From Clostridia bacterium (lineage in GTDB: Bacteria > Bacillota > Clostridia > Oscillospirales > CAG-382), in assembly GCA_017434845.1 (NCBI GenBank), contig JAFSGD010000018.1, forward strand, positions 1-41,565: a stretch of DNA of 41,565 bases, written 5' to 3'. Both the position numbers and the translations under genes were made by a program. Of the stretch, positions 13,944-23,197 are shown one piece after another. Numbering within the stretch: the stretch's first letter is position 1; every line of letters starts with the position of its first letter. The notes below the pieces were generated by a model that worked only from the letters and a program-made list of their open reading frames with translations, ran no database searches and was not told the DNA's origin.

Positions 13944-16430
13944 ATGGGAAAAGCTATTATATTTGACGGAAACAGCATATTAAACCGCGCCTTTTACGGA
14001 GTGCGCCCGTTAACCGCGCCCGACGGTTTGCCTACCAACGCGCTGTTCGGGTTTGTGGGGATGATAAATAAGGCGATGTCAAGAATCGGCGAAGCTCCCT
14101 CCCATGCCGCTATCGCATTCGATTTAAAAGAAAAAACCTTTCGTCATAAGGTGTGCGAGAGCTATAAGGCAACGCGTAAGCCGATGCCCGACGACCTCGC
14201 AAAGCAGCTTCCCTTCGCAAAAGAGCTTTCAAGGGCGCTGGGATTAAAGGTTATCGAGCAGGCGGGCTTCGAGGCGGACGATATTCTCGGAACGCTTTCG
14301 AAGAAGCTTTATGATCTCGGAATCGAAACCTTTATCGTGACGGGCGACCGCGATAGCTTTCAGCTTATTAACGAAAGGGTAACGGTGCTTCTTGCCGCCA
14401 ACGACGATACCAAGATAACAACGCCCGCGGAAATAAAAGAAAAATACGGTGTTGAGCCCAAGCAACTTATTGATGTTAAGGCAATAATGGGCGACAGCTC
14501 CGATAATATCAGCGGTGTTCCCGGAATCGGCGAAAAGGGCGCAATAAAGCTTATTTGCGAATACGGTTCGCTCGATAACGTTTATGAGCATGCCGAAGAA
14601 ATTTCGGGCGCGGTCGGCAAAAAACTGCGAGATGGCAAAGAAAGCGCCTATATGTCGCGTTTTCTCGCCGAGATAAAGCTCGATGCTCCGCTTGGCTGTG
14701 AGCTTACCGATTGCGAATACGGCGGTGCCGACAATTCCGCCCTGCGCGAGCTTTATAAGCGCTTGGGCTTCAGGCAGTTTCTCGAAAAGCTCGAAGCCGA
14801 GCCCGTCGAAGAGGCAAAAGAGGCGCAAGCCGAAGAATTCCTGTCTTTGCCCGAAAGCTTTGTCGGCAAAACGCTTTATGTTGCCGCTGTCGGCGAAGAA
14901 CTGCTTATAAATTGCGAGGGCGCGCTTTACCGTGGAAAAGACGAGGCGGCAAGGCTTGTTTCGGAATGCAAAAAAATCGTTTGCTGGTCTCTTAAAGAGG
15001 CGTTGCATCTTGCTTCAAGGGCAGGTGTTGAGCTTAACTGCGAATGTGAGGATATCTCGCTTATCGCCTACGTTTGCTCGCCCGAGGATAACGGCGTTTC
15101 GTTCGGCAGAGCCGCGCTTGAGCTTTTGGGCGTTTCTTCTTCCGAAATTAAGGTTTCGCTTCTCCCCGAGATTTACGAAAAACTGCTCGAAAAGCTGACC
15201 CCCGAGCTCGAAAAACTTTATCGCACGGTCGAGCTTCCGCTTTCACGCGTGCTGTTTGAAATGGAAGAACGAGGCTTTTCGGTCGATAAGCAGGCGCTCG
15301 ACCGCTTCAACGAGCTTCTCTCTCGCTCGGTTGCCGAGGAGGAAGAGGCGATATGGTCGCTTGCGGGTGAAAAATTCAACATCAACTCGCCAAAGCAGCT
15401 TGGAAGCATTCTGTTCGAAAAGCTTATGCTTCCGCATTACCGCAAAACCAAAAGCGGTTATTCCACCGACGTTTCGGTGCTTGAAAAATTAGAAGCATAT
15501 CATCCCATAATTCCGCTTATTCTCGAATACCGCAAGGATTCAAAGCTGAAAAACACCTATTGCGACGGCCTGGGTAAGCAAATAACCGAAAACGGCAAGA
15601 TACACACTACCTTCAAGCAGACCCAAACGCTCACGGGCAGGCTTTCTTCCGCCGAGCCCAATTTGCAAAACATTCCCGTAAGAAGCGATAAGGGCAGAGA
15701 ACTCAGGCGATTCTTCGTTGCGGGAGAGGGAAACGTTCTTATCGACGCCGACTATTCTCAGATAGAATTGCGTGTTCTTGCTCACGTTGCGGGCGACAAC
15801 GAGCTTATAAACGCCTTTAAAGATGGGGAAGATATCCATACGGTTACTGCTTCGCAGGTGTTCGGCGTTCCGCGTGAGTTTGTAAGCTCCGAGATGCGCA
15901 AGCGCGCCAAGGCGGTCAACTTCGGTATAATCTACGGCATCGGTGCTTATTCTCTTTCGCAGGATCTTCACATAACTACAAAAACCGCCGCCGAATATAT
16001 CGAAAGCTATCTTTCAAAATACCCCGGCGTTCGCGATTATCTCGAATCGACAAAGCGCTTTGCGCGCGAAAACGGCTATGTCGAGACCATGTTCGGCAGA
16101 AGACGCTATATTCCCGAGCTTTCGGTAAGCAACAAGAATATGCAGGCATTCGGTGAGCGCGTCGCAATGAACACCCCCATTCAGGGTGCGGCGGCAGACC
16201 TTATAAAAATCGCAATGATACGTGCCGATAAAATGCTTAAAGAGGCAGGCTTAAAGGCAAGGCTTATTCTTCAAATACACGACGAGCTCATTATCGAAGC
16301 TCCCATAGAAGAAGCCGAAAGGGCGGAAGCTATTCTTCGCGAGGCAATGCTCGGCGCGGCAGAGCTTTCGGTTCCGCTTTCGGTCGACGTGGGAATCGGC
16401 AAAAGCTGGTTCGATGCTAAAAACGATTAA
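13944..16430 (+). CDS. polA: DNA polymerase I
   Basis: An 828-residue family A polymerase for Okazaki fragment processing and repair. The N-terminal 5' nuclease domain (1-290) has FDGNSILNRAFYG, QAGFEADDILG and the VTGDRDSFQL and IPGV-type segments. The polymerase domain is intact: motif A DADYSQIELR near 603, motif B KAVNFGIIYG near 655 and motif C QIHDEL near 778. The middle domain (about 290-450) has diverged and lacks the D-x-E of an active 3'-5' exonuclease, so proofreading is probably lost, as in B. subtilis. The ATG at 13944 is preferred to a TTG three bases upstream; GAGGCGA is the ribosome binding site. First gene of the long co-directional run. Confidence 0.97.
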   Translation: MGKAIIFDGNSILNRAFYGVRPLTAPDGLPTNALFGFVGMINKAMSRIGEAPSHAAIAFDLKEKTFRHKVCESYKATRKPMPDDLAKQLPFAKELSRALGLKVIEQAGFEADDILGTLSKKLYDLGIETFIVTGDRDSFQLINERVTVLLAANDDTKITTPAEIKEKYGVEPKQLIDVKAIMGDSSDNISGVPGIGEKGAIKLICEYGSLDNVYEHAEEISGAVGKKLRDGKESAYMSRFLAEIKLDAPLGCELTDCEYGGADNSALRELYKRLGFRQFLEKLEAEPVEEAKEAQAEEFLSLPESFVGKTLYVAAVGEELLINCEGALYRGKDEAARLVSECKKIVCWSLKEALHLASRAGVELNCECEDISLIAYVCSPEDNGVSFGRAALELLGVSSSEIKVSLLPEIYEKLLEKLTPELEKLYRTVELPLSRVLFEMEERGFSVDKQALDRFNELLSRSVAEEEEAIWSLAGEKFNINSPKQLGSILFEKLMLPHYRKTKSGYSTDVSVLEKLEAYHPIIPLILEYRKDSKLKNTYCDGLGKQITENGKIHTTFKQTQTLTGRLSSAEPNLQNIPVRSDKGRELRRFFVAGEGNVLIDADYSQIELRVLAHVAGDNELINAFKDGEDIHTVTASQVFGVPREFVSSEMRKRAKAVNFGIIYGIGAYSLSQDLHITTKTAAEYIESYLSKYPGVRDYLESTKRFARENGYVETMFGRRRYIPELSVSNKNMQAFGERVAMNTPIQGAAADLIKIAMIRADKMLKEAGLKARLILQIHDELIIEAPIEEAERAEAILREAMLGAAELSVPLSVDVGIGKSWFDAKND

Positions 16431-16450
16431 TAATTCAAGAGGATATATAA

Positions 16451-18004
16451 ATGGAACTTAAAAATTTAAACGGAAAAAAGGCTCGCGAGCTTCTCGTTTA
16501 CCCCGACTATACCGACAGAGAGCTTTCGGGTAAGCTAACCGGCGGCAATTACAGCGAGGGTCTCGCTTCTATATCGGCTGTTATGAAGCAGGGCGGCCAC
16601 GACGTTAGGCTTCTGCATCTGCTTTATCTTCACAGCGAGCAGGAATTTAAAGAAAAGCTTAAGGCAATGGGCGAATTCGATATTATCGGCTTTTCGATAA
16701 GAACCACCGCGTTCCCCGATTGCAAGCTTTATATAAAATGGGCAAAAGAGGTTATGCCGAACGCGCTTATAACAGCGGGCAGCTATCATTGCACCCTTGC
16801 GCCCGAAGAGGTTATGGAGCAGACCGAGGTTGACGTTATAACCATCGGCGACGGTGAATATCAGGCTCTTGAGCTTGCCGATAAAATGAGCGCAGGAGAG
16901 GATTATACGAATATACTGAGCATGTGGTTCAGAATGGATGACGGAAGCATCAAGAAAAACCCCGTTGCTCCGCTTTTCGAGGATCTCGACCGCTTGCCCA
17001 TTCCCGATTTTGATCTCTTCGATTACGATAACCTCGATAGCGTAAAGGTCGGCACGGCAATAGTTATGATGAGCCGCGGCTGCCGCTATAACTGCACCTA
17101 TTGCGGCAACTCGCAGTTCCGCAACGTTTATCCCAACAAAAAGATCTATTCGCGCTTCCGCTCGCCTCAAAACGGAATTCTTTATCTTAAAACGCTTCTT
17201 GAAAAGCATCCTCAAATAAAGGTTATAAACTTTCGCGACGCTATTTTTAACATGATGCCCGATTGGACCGAGGAATTCCTTGATCTTTATATCAAGGAGA
17301 TCCACCTTCCCTTTACGGGTAACATCCGCTTCGATATTCTTACCGAGGAATCGGTTAAGAAGATGAAGGAGGCGGGCTGTTATACCATTGATATGGGTCT
17401 TGAAAGCGGCGACCAAGAAATGCGCTTTAAATATCTTAAGCGCTATATGACCGATGAAATGATTATAAACTGCAGCAAGTGGTTCCACAAATACGGTATC
17501 GCTCAGCTCACTTATAACATAATCGGTTTGCCCTATGAGGATAAATATCGTGCGCTTAAAACCATTAAGCTTAACGCCAAGGCGGGCGCCGACAGAGTTA
17601 TTCCCAACATTTTCTATCCCTATCCCGGAACCAAGCTTTACGATATCGCAATGGAGGGCGGCTTTATTCCCGAGGGCGGTGTTAAGCCCGATGCGCGCGT
17701 TCCGCTTGTTCAGCCTCAGTTCCCCGAGCACGAGGTGCTTTATCTCCAGGCATATTTCGCTCATTTCGTGCGCCGCTATAAATGGGCTTATGCAATGCCC
17801 AAATGGCTTGGCAGACCTTATGAAAAATGGCTTGATGCCCGCGCAACCGGCAAGCACGTTCCCTATAAGCTTTTGGTTAAGCTTCACGACGGCTATTCCA
17901 AGGTTCGCAACGGCTTGAAGAATATTCTTATCGACCATCTTCCCAAAATTTATATGAAGCTTCGCGTTTGGAAGCACAGAAAAAAGGCTAAAAAAGTTGA
18001 TTGA
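16451..18004 (+). CDS. B12-binding-domain radical SAM protein
   Basis: A 517-residue protein with an N-terminal cobalamin-binding-type Rossmann domain (about 10-150, including FDIIGFSIRTTAFPD and ALITAGSYHCTLAPEEV) and a radical SAM core. The [4Fe-4S]-binding C-x3-C-x2-C motif is C211-RYN-C215-TY-C218, followed by GN. Radical SAM proteins of this architecture carry out methylations, cyclisations and similar modifications; the substrate cannot be read from sequence. The C-terminal 100 residues are basic. It starts 20 bases after polA with an AAGAGGATAT site, and rsmI starts one base after its stop, so it is surely co-transcribed. No maturation substrate peptide is visible nearby. Confidence 0.88.
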   Translation: MELKNLNGKKARELLVYPDYTDRELSGKLTGGNYSEGLASISAVMKQGGHDVRLLHLLYLHSEQEFKEKLKAMGEFDIIGFSIRTTAFPDCKLYIKWAKEVMPNALITAGSYHCTLAPEEVMEQTEVDVITIGDGEYQALELADKMSAGEDYTNILSMWFRMDDGSIKKNPVAPLFEDLDRLPIPDFDLFDYDNLDSVKVGTAIVMMSRGCRYNCTYCGNSQFRNVYPNKKIYSRFRSPQNGILYLKTLLEKHPQIKVINFRDAIFNMMPDWTEEFLDLYIKEIHLPFTGNIRFDILTEESVKKMKEAGCYTIDMGLESGDQEMRFKYLKRYMTDEMIINCSKWFHKYGIAQLTYNIIGLPYEDKYRALKTIKLNAKAGADRVIPNIFYPYPGTKLYDIAMEGGFIPEGGVKPDARVPLVQPQFPEHEVLYLQAYFAHFVRRYKWAYAMPKWLGRPYEKWLDARATGKHVPYKLLVKLHDGYSKVRNGLKNILIDHLPKIYMKLRVWKHRKKAKKVD

Positions 18005-18005
18005 T

Positions 18006-18836
18006 ATGGCAGGAACTCTTTATATAGTACCAACCCCCATCGGCAATTTGGGCGACATGACTCTTCGCGCAAAGGAAACGCTTGAAGGCGCTGATTTTGT
18101 TGCCGCCGAGGATACCCGTGTCGGCGGAAAGCTTTTAATGCTTCTCGGCATAAAAAAGCCGCTTGTGAGCTATCACGAGCACAGCTCGCGCAATGCCATG
18201 GAATCAATTATCGAAAGAATAGCTTCGGGCGAAAGCTGTGCGCTTATAACCGATGCGGGCACACCTGCGGTAAGCGATCCCGGCGAAAAGCTGGTTGCCG
18301 CCTGCGCTCAAAGCGGAATTCCCGTTTGTGCGCTGCCGGGCGCCTGCGCGGCGATAACCGCGCTTTCGGCTTCGGGTCTTGCCTCCCGCCGCTTTTGCTT
18401 CGAGGGCTTTCTGCCCGAGAACGCAACCGAGCGGAAGGAAAGAATCGCTGAGCTTGCGCGCGAAAAAAGAACTTTTATTCTTTATATCTCGCCGCATGAT
18501 GCCGAAAGCTATTTAAAAGAGCTTGCAAGCGCGTTCGGAAGCCGCAAATGCGTGCTCGCAAAGGAGCTGACCAAGCTTCACGAGCGCTATTTCCGCGGAA
18601 CTGCCGAATCGCTTTGCGAAGAGTTCTCCGCGCTTTCCGCCCCCGAAAAAAAGGGTGAATACGTTTTCATTTGCGAGGGAATGCCTGAGGAAGAGGCATT
18701 CTGGAAGAATATGACCGTGGTTGAGCACGTTGAGCACTATATTTCGCTTGGGCTTTCGAAAATGGATGCCTGCAAGCAGGTCTCGCGTGATCGCGGCGTA
18801 GGAAAAGGCGAAATTTATAAGATAATCAACACATAA
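18006..18836 (+). CDS. rsmI: 16S rRNA (cytidine(1402)-2'-O)-methyltransferase RsmI
   Basis: A 276-residue tetrapyrrole-methylase-fold enzyme that 2'-O-methylates C1402 in the ribosomal decoding centre. Characteristic segments are LYIVPTPIGNLGDMTLRA at the N-terminus, AAEDTR (34-39), LITDAGTPAVSDPG and ALPGACAAITALSASGL, with the C-terminal region LSKMDACKQVSRDRGVGKGEIY. The ATG at 18006 lies one base after the stop of the radical SAM gene; an in-frame TTG at 17997 is less likely from family alignment. Translation is probably coupled to the upstream gene. Confidence 0.96.
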   Translation: MAGTLYIVPTPIGNLGDMTLRAKETLEGADFVAAEDTRVGGKLLMLLGIKKPLVSYHEHSSRNAMESIIERIASGESCALITDAGTPAVSDPGEKLVAACAQSGIPVCALPGACAAITALSASGLASRRFCFEGFLPENATERKERIAELAREKRTFILYISPHDAESYLKELASAFGSRKCVLAKELTKLHERYFRGTAESLCEEFSALSAPEKKGEYVFICEGMPEEEAFWKNMTVVEHVEHYISLGLSKMDACKQVSRDRGVGKGEIYKIINT

Positions 18837-18858
18837 AACCCCGAAAGGAAGGCTCGAA

Positions 18859-20280
18859 TTGAGAAGGATATCGGTAAAAACCTTGTTGTTTTTCGTCGTT
18901 ATATGCATTTGCCTGCCGTGCTTTGCCGTTTCTGCGGCAGATGAAACGGTTGCGCTTTCGCTCTCCTGCAGCGATCCTGCATATATGGGCAGCGAAATAG
19001 GCATAAGAATAACGGCATCAAAGCCTTCTTCGGCATTGGCGGGGCTTGAATTCGTTTTGCGCTACGACCCCGAGCTTGTCGAGCCGATAATAACCGAAAA
19101 CGAAGCCGAAAAGAGCGGCATGGATTCGTTTATTGTTTCGGCGCCGTCGGGTTGGGAGCAAATGAGCAGTCATTCCGAAGAAGAAAGCTGTTATCATATC
19201 CGATTTGCAATGCCGGATAGCGGAAACAGCTATCTCGACAGTGCATCCGAGCTCGTTTTGGAAATTCCCTTTGCGGTTCTCGGCGCGGGCAACTTCAAAT
19301 TCAGCATAGATTCATCCGAAATAATTTCGGTTAAGGCGGATGATTTGTTCACGCTTTCGGGCGGCAGTGGCTCTGAGCTTGAAATTGCCGCTTCGGACGA
19401 ATCGGAAAAGGTTTCGGTTTCGCTTTCGGGCGAAAACAGCGTTCCCTCAAACGCATCCTATCCGCTTTATATCGAGGTAACCAATCTCGGCGACAGCTCG
19501 GGTCTTATTGCGCTTGAGTTTGCTCTTGAATACGATAAAACCGTGTTCGCGCCCAAAATAACCGATAACACCGAAAGCCAAATGGATGCATTTATGGCGG
19601 AAATGCCGGCGAACGGCTGGGAGCAGATTTGCTCTCTCGATGAAGAAAACGGCGTTTTTACCTTAAGGTTCGCCGCAATTAATATGGGCACGGTCGAAAA
19701 CGAAAAGCTTGTTTCGGGCAGGAGCCTGACTATTTGCGTTCCCTTTGCGGTTTGCGGTTCAGAGGGCGACGTCGGCGCGTTTTCGGTTTCGGCAAACTCG
19801 ATAATCGGCGTTAACGGCGTTACCGAAATTGTCGGCGGAGGAGGCTCGAACAAATCTGTTTCGGTCGATAAGCCCGTTGAAGGCGTTTTCCCGACCGTCA
19901 GCGGCTTCGAGCTTAAAAACGGCTATCTGTTCGGCGCGGTCGAAAAAACCGACGTTGCCGATTTCAATTCCATGTTCGGCTCGTTTTATCTTGTTTCGGG
20001 CGGAAAAAGAGTTGAAAGCGGCTACGTTAAGACCGGTTACGTTCTAACCGACGGCGTTATTTCGGTAACTGTTATAGTTCGCGGCGATGCCAATGCAAAC
20101 GGCACCGTTGACGCAACCGATTATGCGCTCATAAAACGCACCTGCCTTTTAACCTTTGAGCCCGGCGAAAAGGAAAGGCTTGCAATGGCGATCGTTAACG
20201 GCGAAGCCGTAACACCCATGGACTATATGCTTGCAAAGCGCCACGTTTTAAAAACCTTTGATATAAACACAATGAAATAA
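18859..20280 (+). CDS. Secreted cohesin-like protein with C-terminal dockerin-like domain
   Basis: A 473-residue secreted protein: signal peptide 1-26 (cleavage near VSA-A), two homologous cohesin-like beta-sandwich repeats at about 29-175 and 184-325, a short third region (345-405), and a dockerin-like domain at 408-468. The repeats share LxLEFxLxYDxxxxxPxIT and GWEQ. The first dockerin loop (GDANANGTVDATDYALIKR) is canonical for calcium; the second (IVNGEAVTPMDYMLAKR) has lost the acidic positions. Such proteins adhere to partners through cohesin-dockerin pairs. The start is a TTG at 18859 with AAGGAAGG upstream. It lies between rsmI and a lipoprotein gene, 22 and 9 bases away. The family call is moderately sure; no partner is visible. 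Confidence 0.75.
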   Translation: MRRISVKTLLFFVVICICLPCFAVSAADETVALSLSCSDPAYMGSEIGIRITASKPSSALAGLEFVLRYDPELVEPIITENEAEKSGMDSFIVSAPSGWEQMSSHSEEESCYHIRFAMPDSGNSYLDSASELVLEIPFAVLGAGNFKFSIDSSEIISVKADDLFTLSGGSGSELEIAASDESEKVSVSLSGENSVPSNASYPLYIEVTNLGDSSGLIALEFALEYDKTVFAPKITDNTESQMDAFMAEMPANGWEQICSLDEENGVFTLRFAAINMGTVENEKLVSGRSLTICVPFAVCGSEGDVGAFSVSANSIIGVNGVTEIVGGGGSNKSVSVDKPVEGVFPTVSGFELKNGYLFGAVEKTDVADFNSMFGSFYLVSGGKRVESGYVKTGYVLTDGVISVTVIVRGDANANGTVDATDYALIKRTCLLTFEPGEKERLAMAIVNGEAVTPMDYMLAKRHVLKTFDINTMK

Positions 20281-20289
20281 GGTAATATT

Positions 20290-20751
20290 ATGAAAAAAAC
20301 AGCATTGATCCTTCTTGCGCTCTGCTTTTGCCTTTCGCTTTGTGCCTGCGGGATCGACACCGACGCCGCCGACGATTGCGCGCTCGGATTTATAAACGGA
20401 ATGCTTGCGCGCGATGAAGAAAAAATGAAGCGCAACATCCACCCCGACCATATCGAAAGCGCACTTCCCAACGACGAATTTTATAAAATGCTTGAAAATT
20501 ATAACATCGCCGTAGGAACCGAGCTTGGCGGAATCGACGTGGCGGGCAAAAGCTATGCCGATGATACCGAGCTTGAGGGCAGGGTCATAAAATGCCGATA
20601 CGTTGCGCGCATCGACGAGCTTTTTTATAACGTTGATCTCGTTATTCTCGATAACGATAACGGCTACGGTATTGTAGCCGCTTCGCTTGAATTTTGCACC
20701 GACCCTCGTTATTACGGTGTTTCGGGCATTGAACAAGATGAGGTAATATGA
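20290..20751 (+). CDS. Small putative lipoprotein, unknown function
   Basis: A 153-residue protein with a lipoprotein signal peptide (MKKTALILLALCFCLSLCA) and a lipobox LCA-C placing the lipidated Cys at residue 20. The mature part (DDCALGFINGMLARDEEKM, then beta-rich stretches ending in LVILDNDNGYGIVAASLEF) has the size and rhythm of a small alpha+beta NTF2-like domain, but I cannot confirm this. Its stop overlaps the start of the YitT gene by four bases (ATGA), so the two are translationally coupled. No function is known to me. Confidence 0.75.
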   Translation: MKKTALILLALCFCLSLCACGIDTDAADDCALGFINGMLARDEEKMKRNIHPDHIESALPNDEFYKMLENYNIAVGTELGGIDVAGKSYADDTELEGRVIKCRYVARIDELFYNVDLVILDNDNGYGIVAASLEFCTDPRYYGVSGIEQDEVI

Positions 20752-21614
20752 AAAAACTGATTCCGATTTTAAAAAACTACGGCTTAATGACAGTCGGCAG
20801 CCTTTTGTATGCGGCAGGCGTAACGCTGTTCCTCGGTCCCAACGATCTCGCCTCGGGCGGTGTTTCGGGTCTTTCGATAATAATTTCAAGCATTATCGAC
20901 ATTATTCCTATCGGCTTTTGGGTGTTGATATTCAACATTCCCATAATGGCTGTGGGTGTTTGGAAGCTCGGCTTTAAAATATTGATCCCCACGATCTATT
21001 CGGTTGCCGTCAGCTCGGCTATGATGAGCGTTTTCGAAACCTATGTACAGCCCATAACCCAAAACATCCTGCTTGCCTGCGTTGTCGGTGCGGTTATTGC
21101 CTCTGCGGGCATCGGCCTTGTTTTCCGCGGCGGCGGAACAACCGGCGGAACCGATATTATAGTAAAGCTTTTCAGGCTTCATTTTAAGCATATGTCCACC
21201 GGCGCGGTATTCCTTTTTGTCGACGGCGCAGTGGTGCTGCTTTCGGGAATAGTTTTCGGCGATATCGACAAGGCGCTTTTTGCGGGCATCGCCGTCTTTA
21301 TTCAAACAATGGTGCTCAACACCGTTCTTTACGGTTCGGATGAAGCAAGAATGGTTTATATTATAAGCGAGCGTGATGCCGTTATCGCAAGCCGTCTTTT
21401 AAAAGAGCTTGATGCCGGTGCAACCTATCTTTACGGTAACGGCGTTTACAGCGGCGACGATAAAAAGGTTTTAATGTGCGTTTTAAGAATGAGAATGCTT
21501 CCTCAGGCGCGCGAGATAGTTCGCGCAGAGGACAGCAATGCGTTTATGATAGTTACCAAGGCAACCAGCGTTTTCGGCGAAGGCTTTAAGAGCCATACAG
21601 AGGAAGAACTGTGA
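20748..21614 (+). CDS. YitT family membrane protein
   Basis: A 288-residue protein with five or six N-terminal membrane segments (about 10-180) of the YitT/DUF161 type, including the conserved GLVFRGGGTTGGTDII, and a C-terminal DUF2179 ACT-like domain (about 205-285; YIISERDAVIASRLLKELDAGATYL). The family is widespread in Firmicutes; its biochemical role is not settled. It overlaps both neighbours by four bases (ATGA with the lipoprotein gene, GTGA with the FkbM gene). Confidence 0.93.
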   Translation: MKKLIPILKNYGLMTVGSLLYAAGVTLFLGPNDLASGGVSGLSIIISSIIDIIPIGFWVLIFNIPIMAVGVWKLGFKILIPTIYSVAVSSAMMSVFETYVQPITQNILLACVVGAVIASAGIGLVFRGGGTTGGTDIIVKLFRLHFKHMSTGAVFLFVDGAVVLLSGIVFGDIDKALFAGIAVFIQTMVLNTVLYGSDEARMVYIISERDAVIASRLLKELDAGATYLYGNGVYSGDDKKVLMCVLRMRMLPQAREIVRAEDSNAFMIVTKATSVFGEGFKSHTEEEL

Positions 21615-22690
21615 TAAAAGAGCTTATCGCGCCTCTGCCCTCGCTTTGCGAAACGCTTGCCTCCGAAAAAAGAGCAATAGTTCTTTACGGCATGGGCACG
21701 GGCGCAGAAAAAATATATTCCTATCTTAAACGGCATAATATAGAAATAAAGGGAATCGTCGCCTCAGACGGCTTCGTTCGCGGAAACCTGTTTCTCGGCT
21801 TTAACGTAAAAAGCATTAAGCAAGCAGAAAGCGAGCTCGGCCCGCTTTGTCTTGTGCTTTGCTTTGGGCTTGAGGGCGAAAGATCGCATTTTCTTGCCGG
21901 GCTTGCAAAGCAACACCGCATTCTCTCTCCGAATCTTCCCGTTTTCGGCGAAACCGTTTGCGATAAGGATTTTATTATTGAAAACGCCGAAGGCTTCGAG
22001 CGGGTTTATGAAAGCCTTGCCGATGAGCTTTCGCGCGAGATATTCGTTTCGCTTTTGAAATATAATGCAACGGGCGAGATAAAATATCTTGATATAAAGA
22101 ATTCAAACGTTCCGCCGAGCGAGTTCTTTAACCACTCGGCACGGCACATAGATATCGGCGCTTACGATGGCGACACGGTTGCCGAGTTTGTTGAAAACAG
22201 CAACTCTTATGCCGATATAGTTGCCTTTGAGCCCGATCGCTCAACTTATAAAAAGCTTTGCGCGAACACAAAAGGCATTCGCGGCGTTATTGCCGAAAAT
22301 TCCGCTGTCGGCGACAAAAACGGCGAAATTGCGTTTGCTTCGGGCGGGGGAAGAGCCTCGCATTCGGGAGAGGGCAATGAAACGGTAAGCTGTGTTTCGG
22401 TCGATTCCTATTGCGGATTCACTCATATCGATGCAAAGGGTGTTCCCGTCGGAAGCATAAAGATCGATGCCGAGGGAATGGATAAAAGGGTAATCTACGG
22501 CGCGGTTAACACTATTTATTGCTGTAAATGTGCGGTAAGCGTTGCGCTTTACCATCGCGGCGAAGATATAATCGAGCTGCCGATGCTTTTGAAAAAGCAT
22601 TATCATAAATACGATCTTTATTTAAGAAAAAAGGAATATGTTCCCGCATGGGACGTTTTCCTTTATGCAATACCGAGGAGGAACCGATAA
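21611..22690 (+). CDS. FkbM family methyltransferase
   Basis: A 359-residue protein. The C-terminal half is an FkbM-type SAM-dependent methyltransferase: HIDIGAYDGDTVAEF near 178 is the SAM-binding motif, followed by AFEPD, and IKIDAEGMD near 284. The N-terminal 120 residues begin with a Rossmann-like nucleotide-binding segment (AIVLYGMGTGAEKI), as in other long FkbM proteins. These enzymes O-methylate sugars or secondary metabolites; the acceptor is unknown. The start is a GTG whose overlap with the YitT stop is GTGA. It ends one base into the start of the next gene (TAATG). Confidence 0.88.
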   Translation: MIKELIAPLPSLCETLASEKRAIVLYGMGTGAEKIYSYLKRHNIEIKGIVASDGFVRGNLFLGFNVKSIKQAESELGPLCLVLCFGLEGERSHFLAGLAKQHRILSPNLPVFGETVCDKDFIIENAEGFERVYESLADELSREIFVSLLKYNATGEIKYLDIKNSNVPPSEFFNHSARHIDIGAYDGDTVAEFVENSNSYADIVAFEPDRSTYKKLCANTKGIRGVIAENSAVGDKNGEIAFASGGGRASHSGEGNETVSCVSVDSYCGFTHIDAKGVPVGSIKIDAEGMDKRVIYGAVNTIYCCKCAVSVALYHRGEDIIELPMLLKKHYHKYDLYLRKKEYVPAWDVFLYAIPRRNR

Positions 22691-23196
22691 TGAGCTTTAA
22701 AGAAATTTCACCCAATGAGCTTAACACCGCAATATTCGACGATATCGGAAACAAATGGATGCTTATCAGCGCCGCAAAGGAAGACGGAACGGTCAACACA
22801 ATGACGGCAAGCTGGGGCACCGTTGGAGTTTTGTGGAATAAAAACGTTTTTATTTGCTTTATCCGCCCTCAGCGCTACACCTTCGAATTCACCGAGGCAA
22901 GCGATAAGATCTCGCTTTCCTTCTTCGGCGAAGAGCACAGAGCCGCATTAAAGCTTTGCGGCACCAAAAGCGGCAGAGATTGCGATAAGATAGCGCTTGC
23001 GGGGCTTGATGCCTTCGTTAACGAAAACGGCGTGGGTTTTGAGCAGGCAGAGCGCATAATATACGGTAAAAAGCTTTATTGCGGAAGGCTCGACCCCAAA
23101 TGCTTCCTCGATGAAGGCATCGAAAAGCACTATGACGGCGATTATCATTACGTTTATATTTGCGAGATAGAAAAAATCGAGGAAAGGGAACAGTAA
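22690..23196 (+). CDS. Flavin reductase-like FMN-binding protein
   Basis: A 168-residue protein of the flavin reductase (FMN-binding split barrel) family. The segment MTASWGTVGVLWNKNVFICFIRPQRYTFEF is typical. Members reduce free flavin or carry FMN for a partner oxidoreductase; the partner is not apparent. The ATG at 22690 shares a base with the FkbM stop and has GAGGAGGAA just upstream. A longer in-frame extension to 22648 would lie inside the FkbM gene and has no support. Confidence 0.88.
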   Translation: MSFKEISPNELNTAIFDDIGNKWMLISAAKEDGTVNTMTASWGTVGVLWNKNVFICFIRPQRYTFEFTEASDKISLSFFGEEHRAALKLCGTKSGRDCDKIALAGLDAFVNENGVGFEQAERIIYGKKLYCGRLDPKCFLDEGIEKHYDGDYHYVYICEIEKIEEREQ

Positions 23197-23197
23197 T

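Noticed and set aside
16535..17977. 480-codon minus-strand frame inside the radical SAM gene
   Set aside because: It is the reverse reading of a clearly conserved gene; codon bias makes the opposite frame open. Many other long antisense frames in the window have the same cause.
22648..22689. Upstream in-frame extension of the flavin reductase gene
   Set aside because: It lies wholly inside the FkbM gene; the ATG at 22690 has an excellent ribosome binding site and fits the family.
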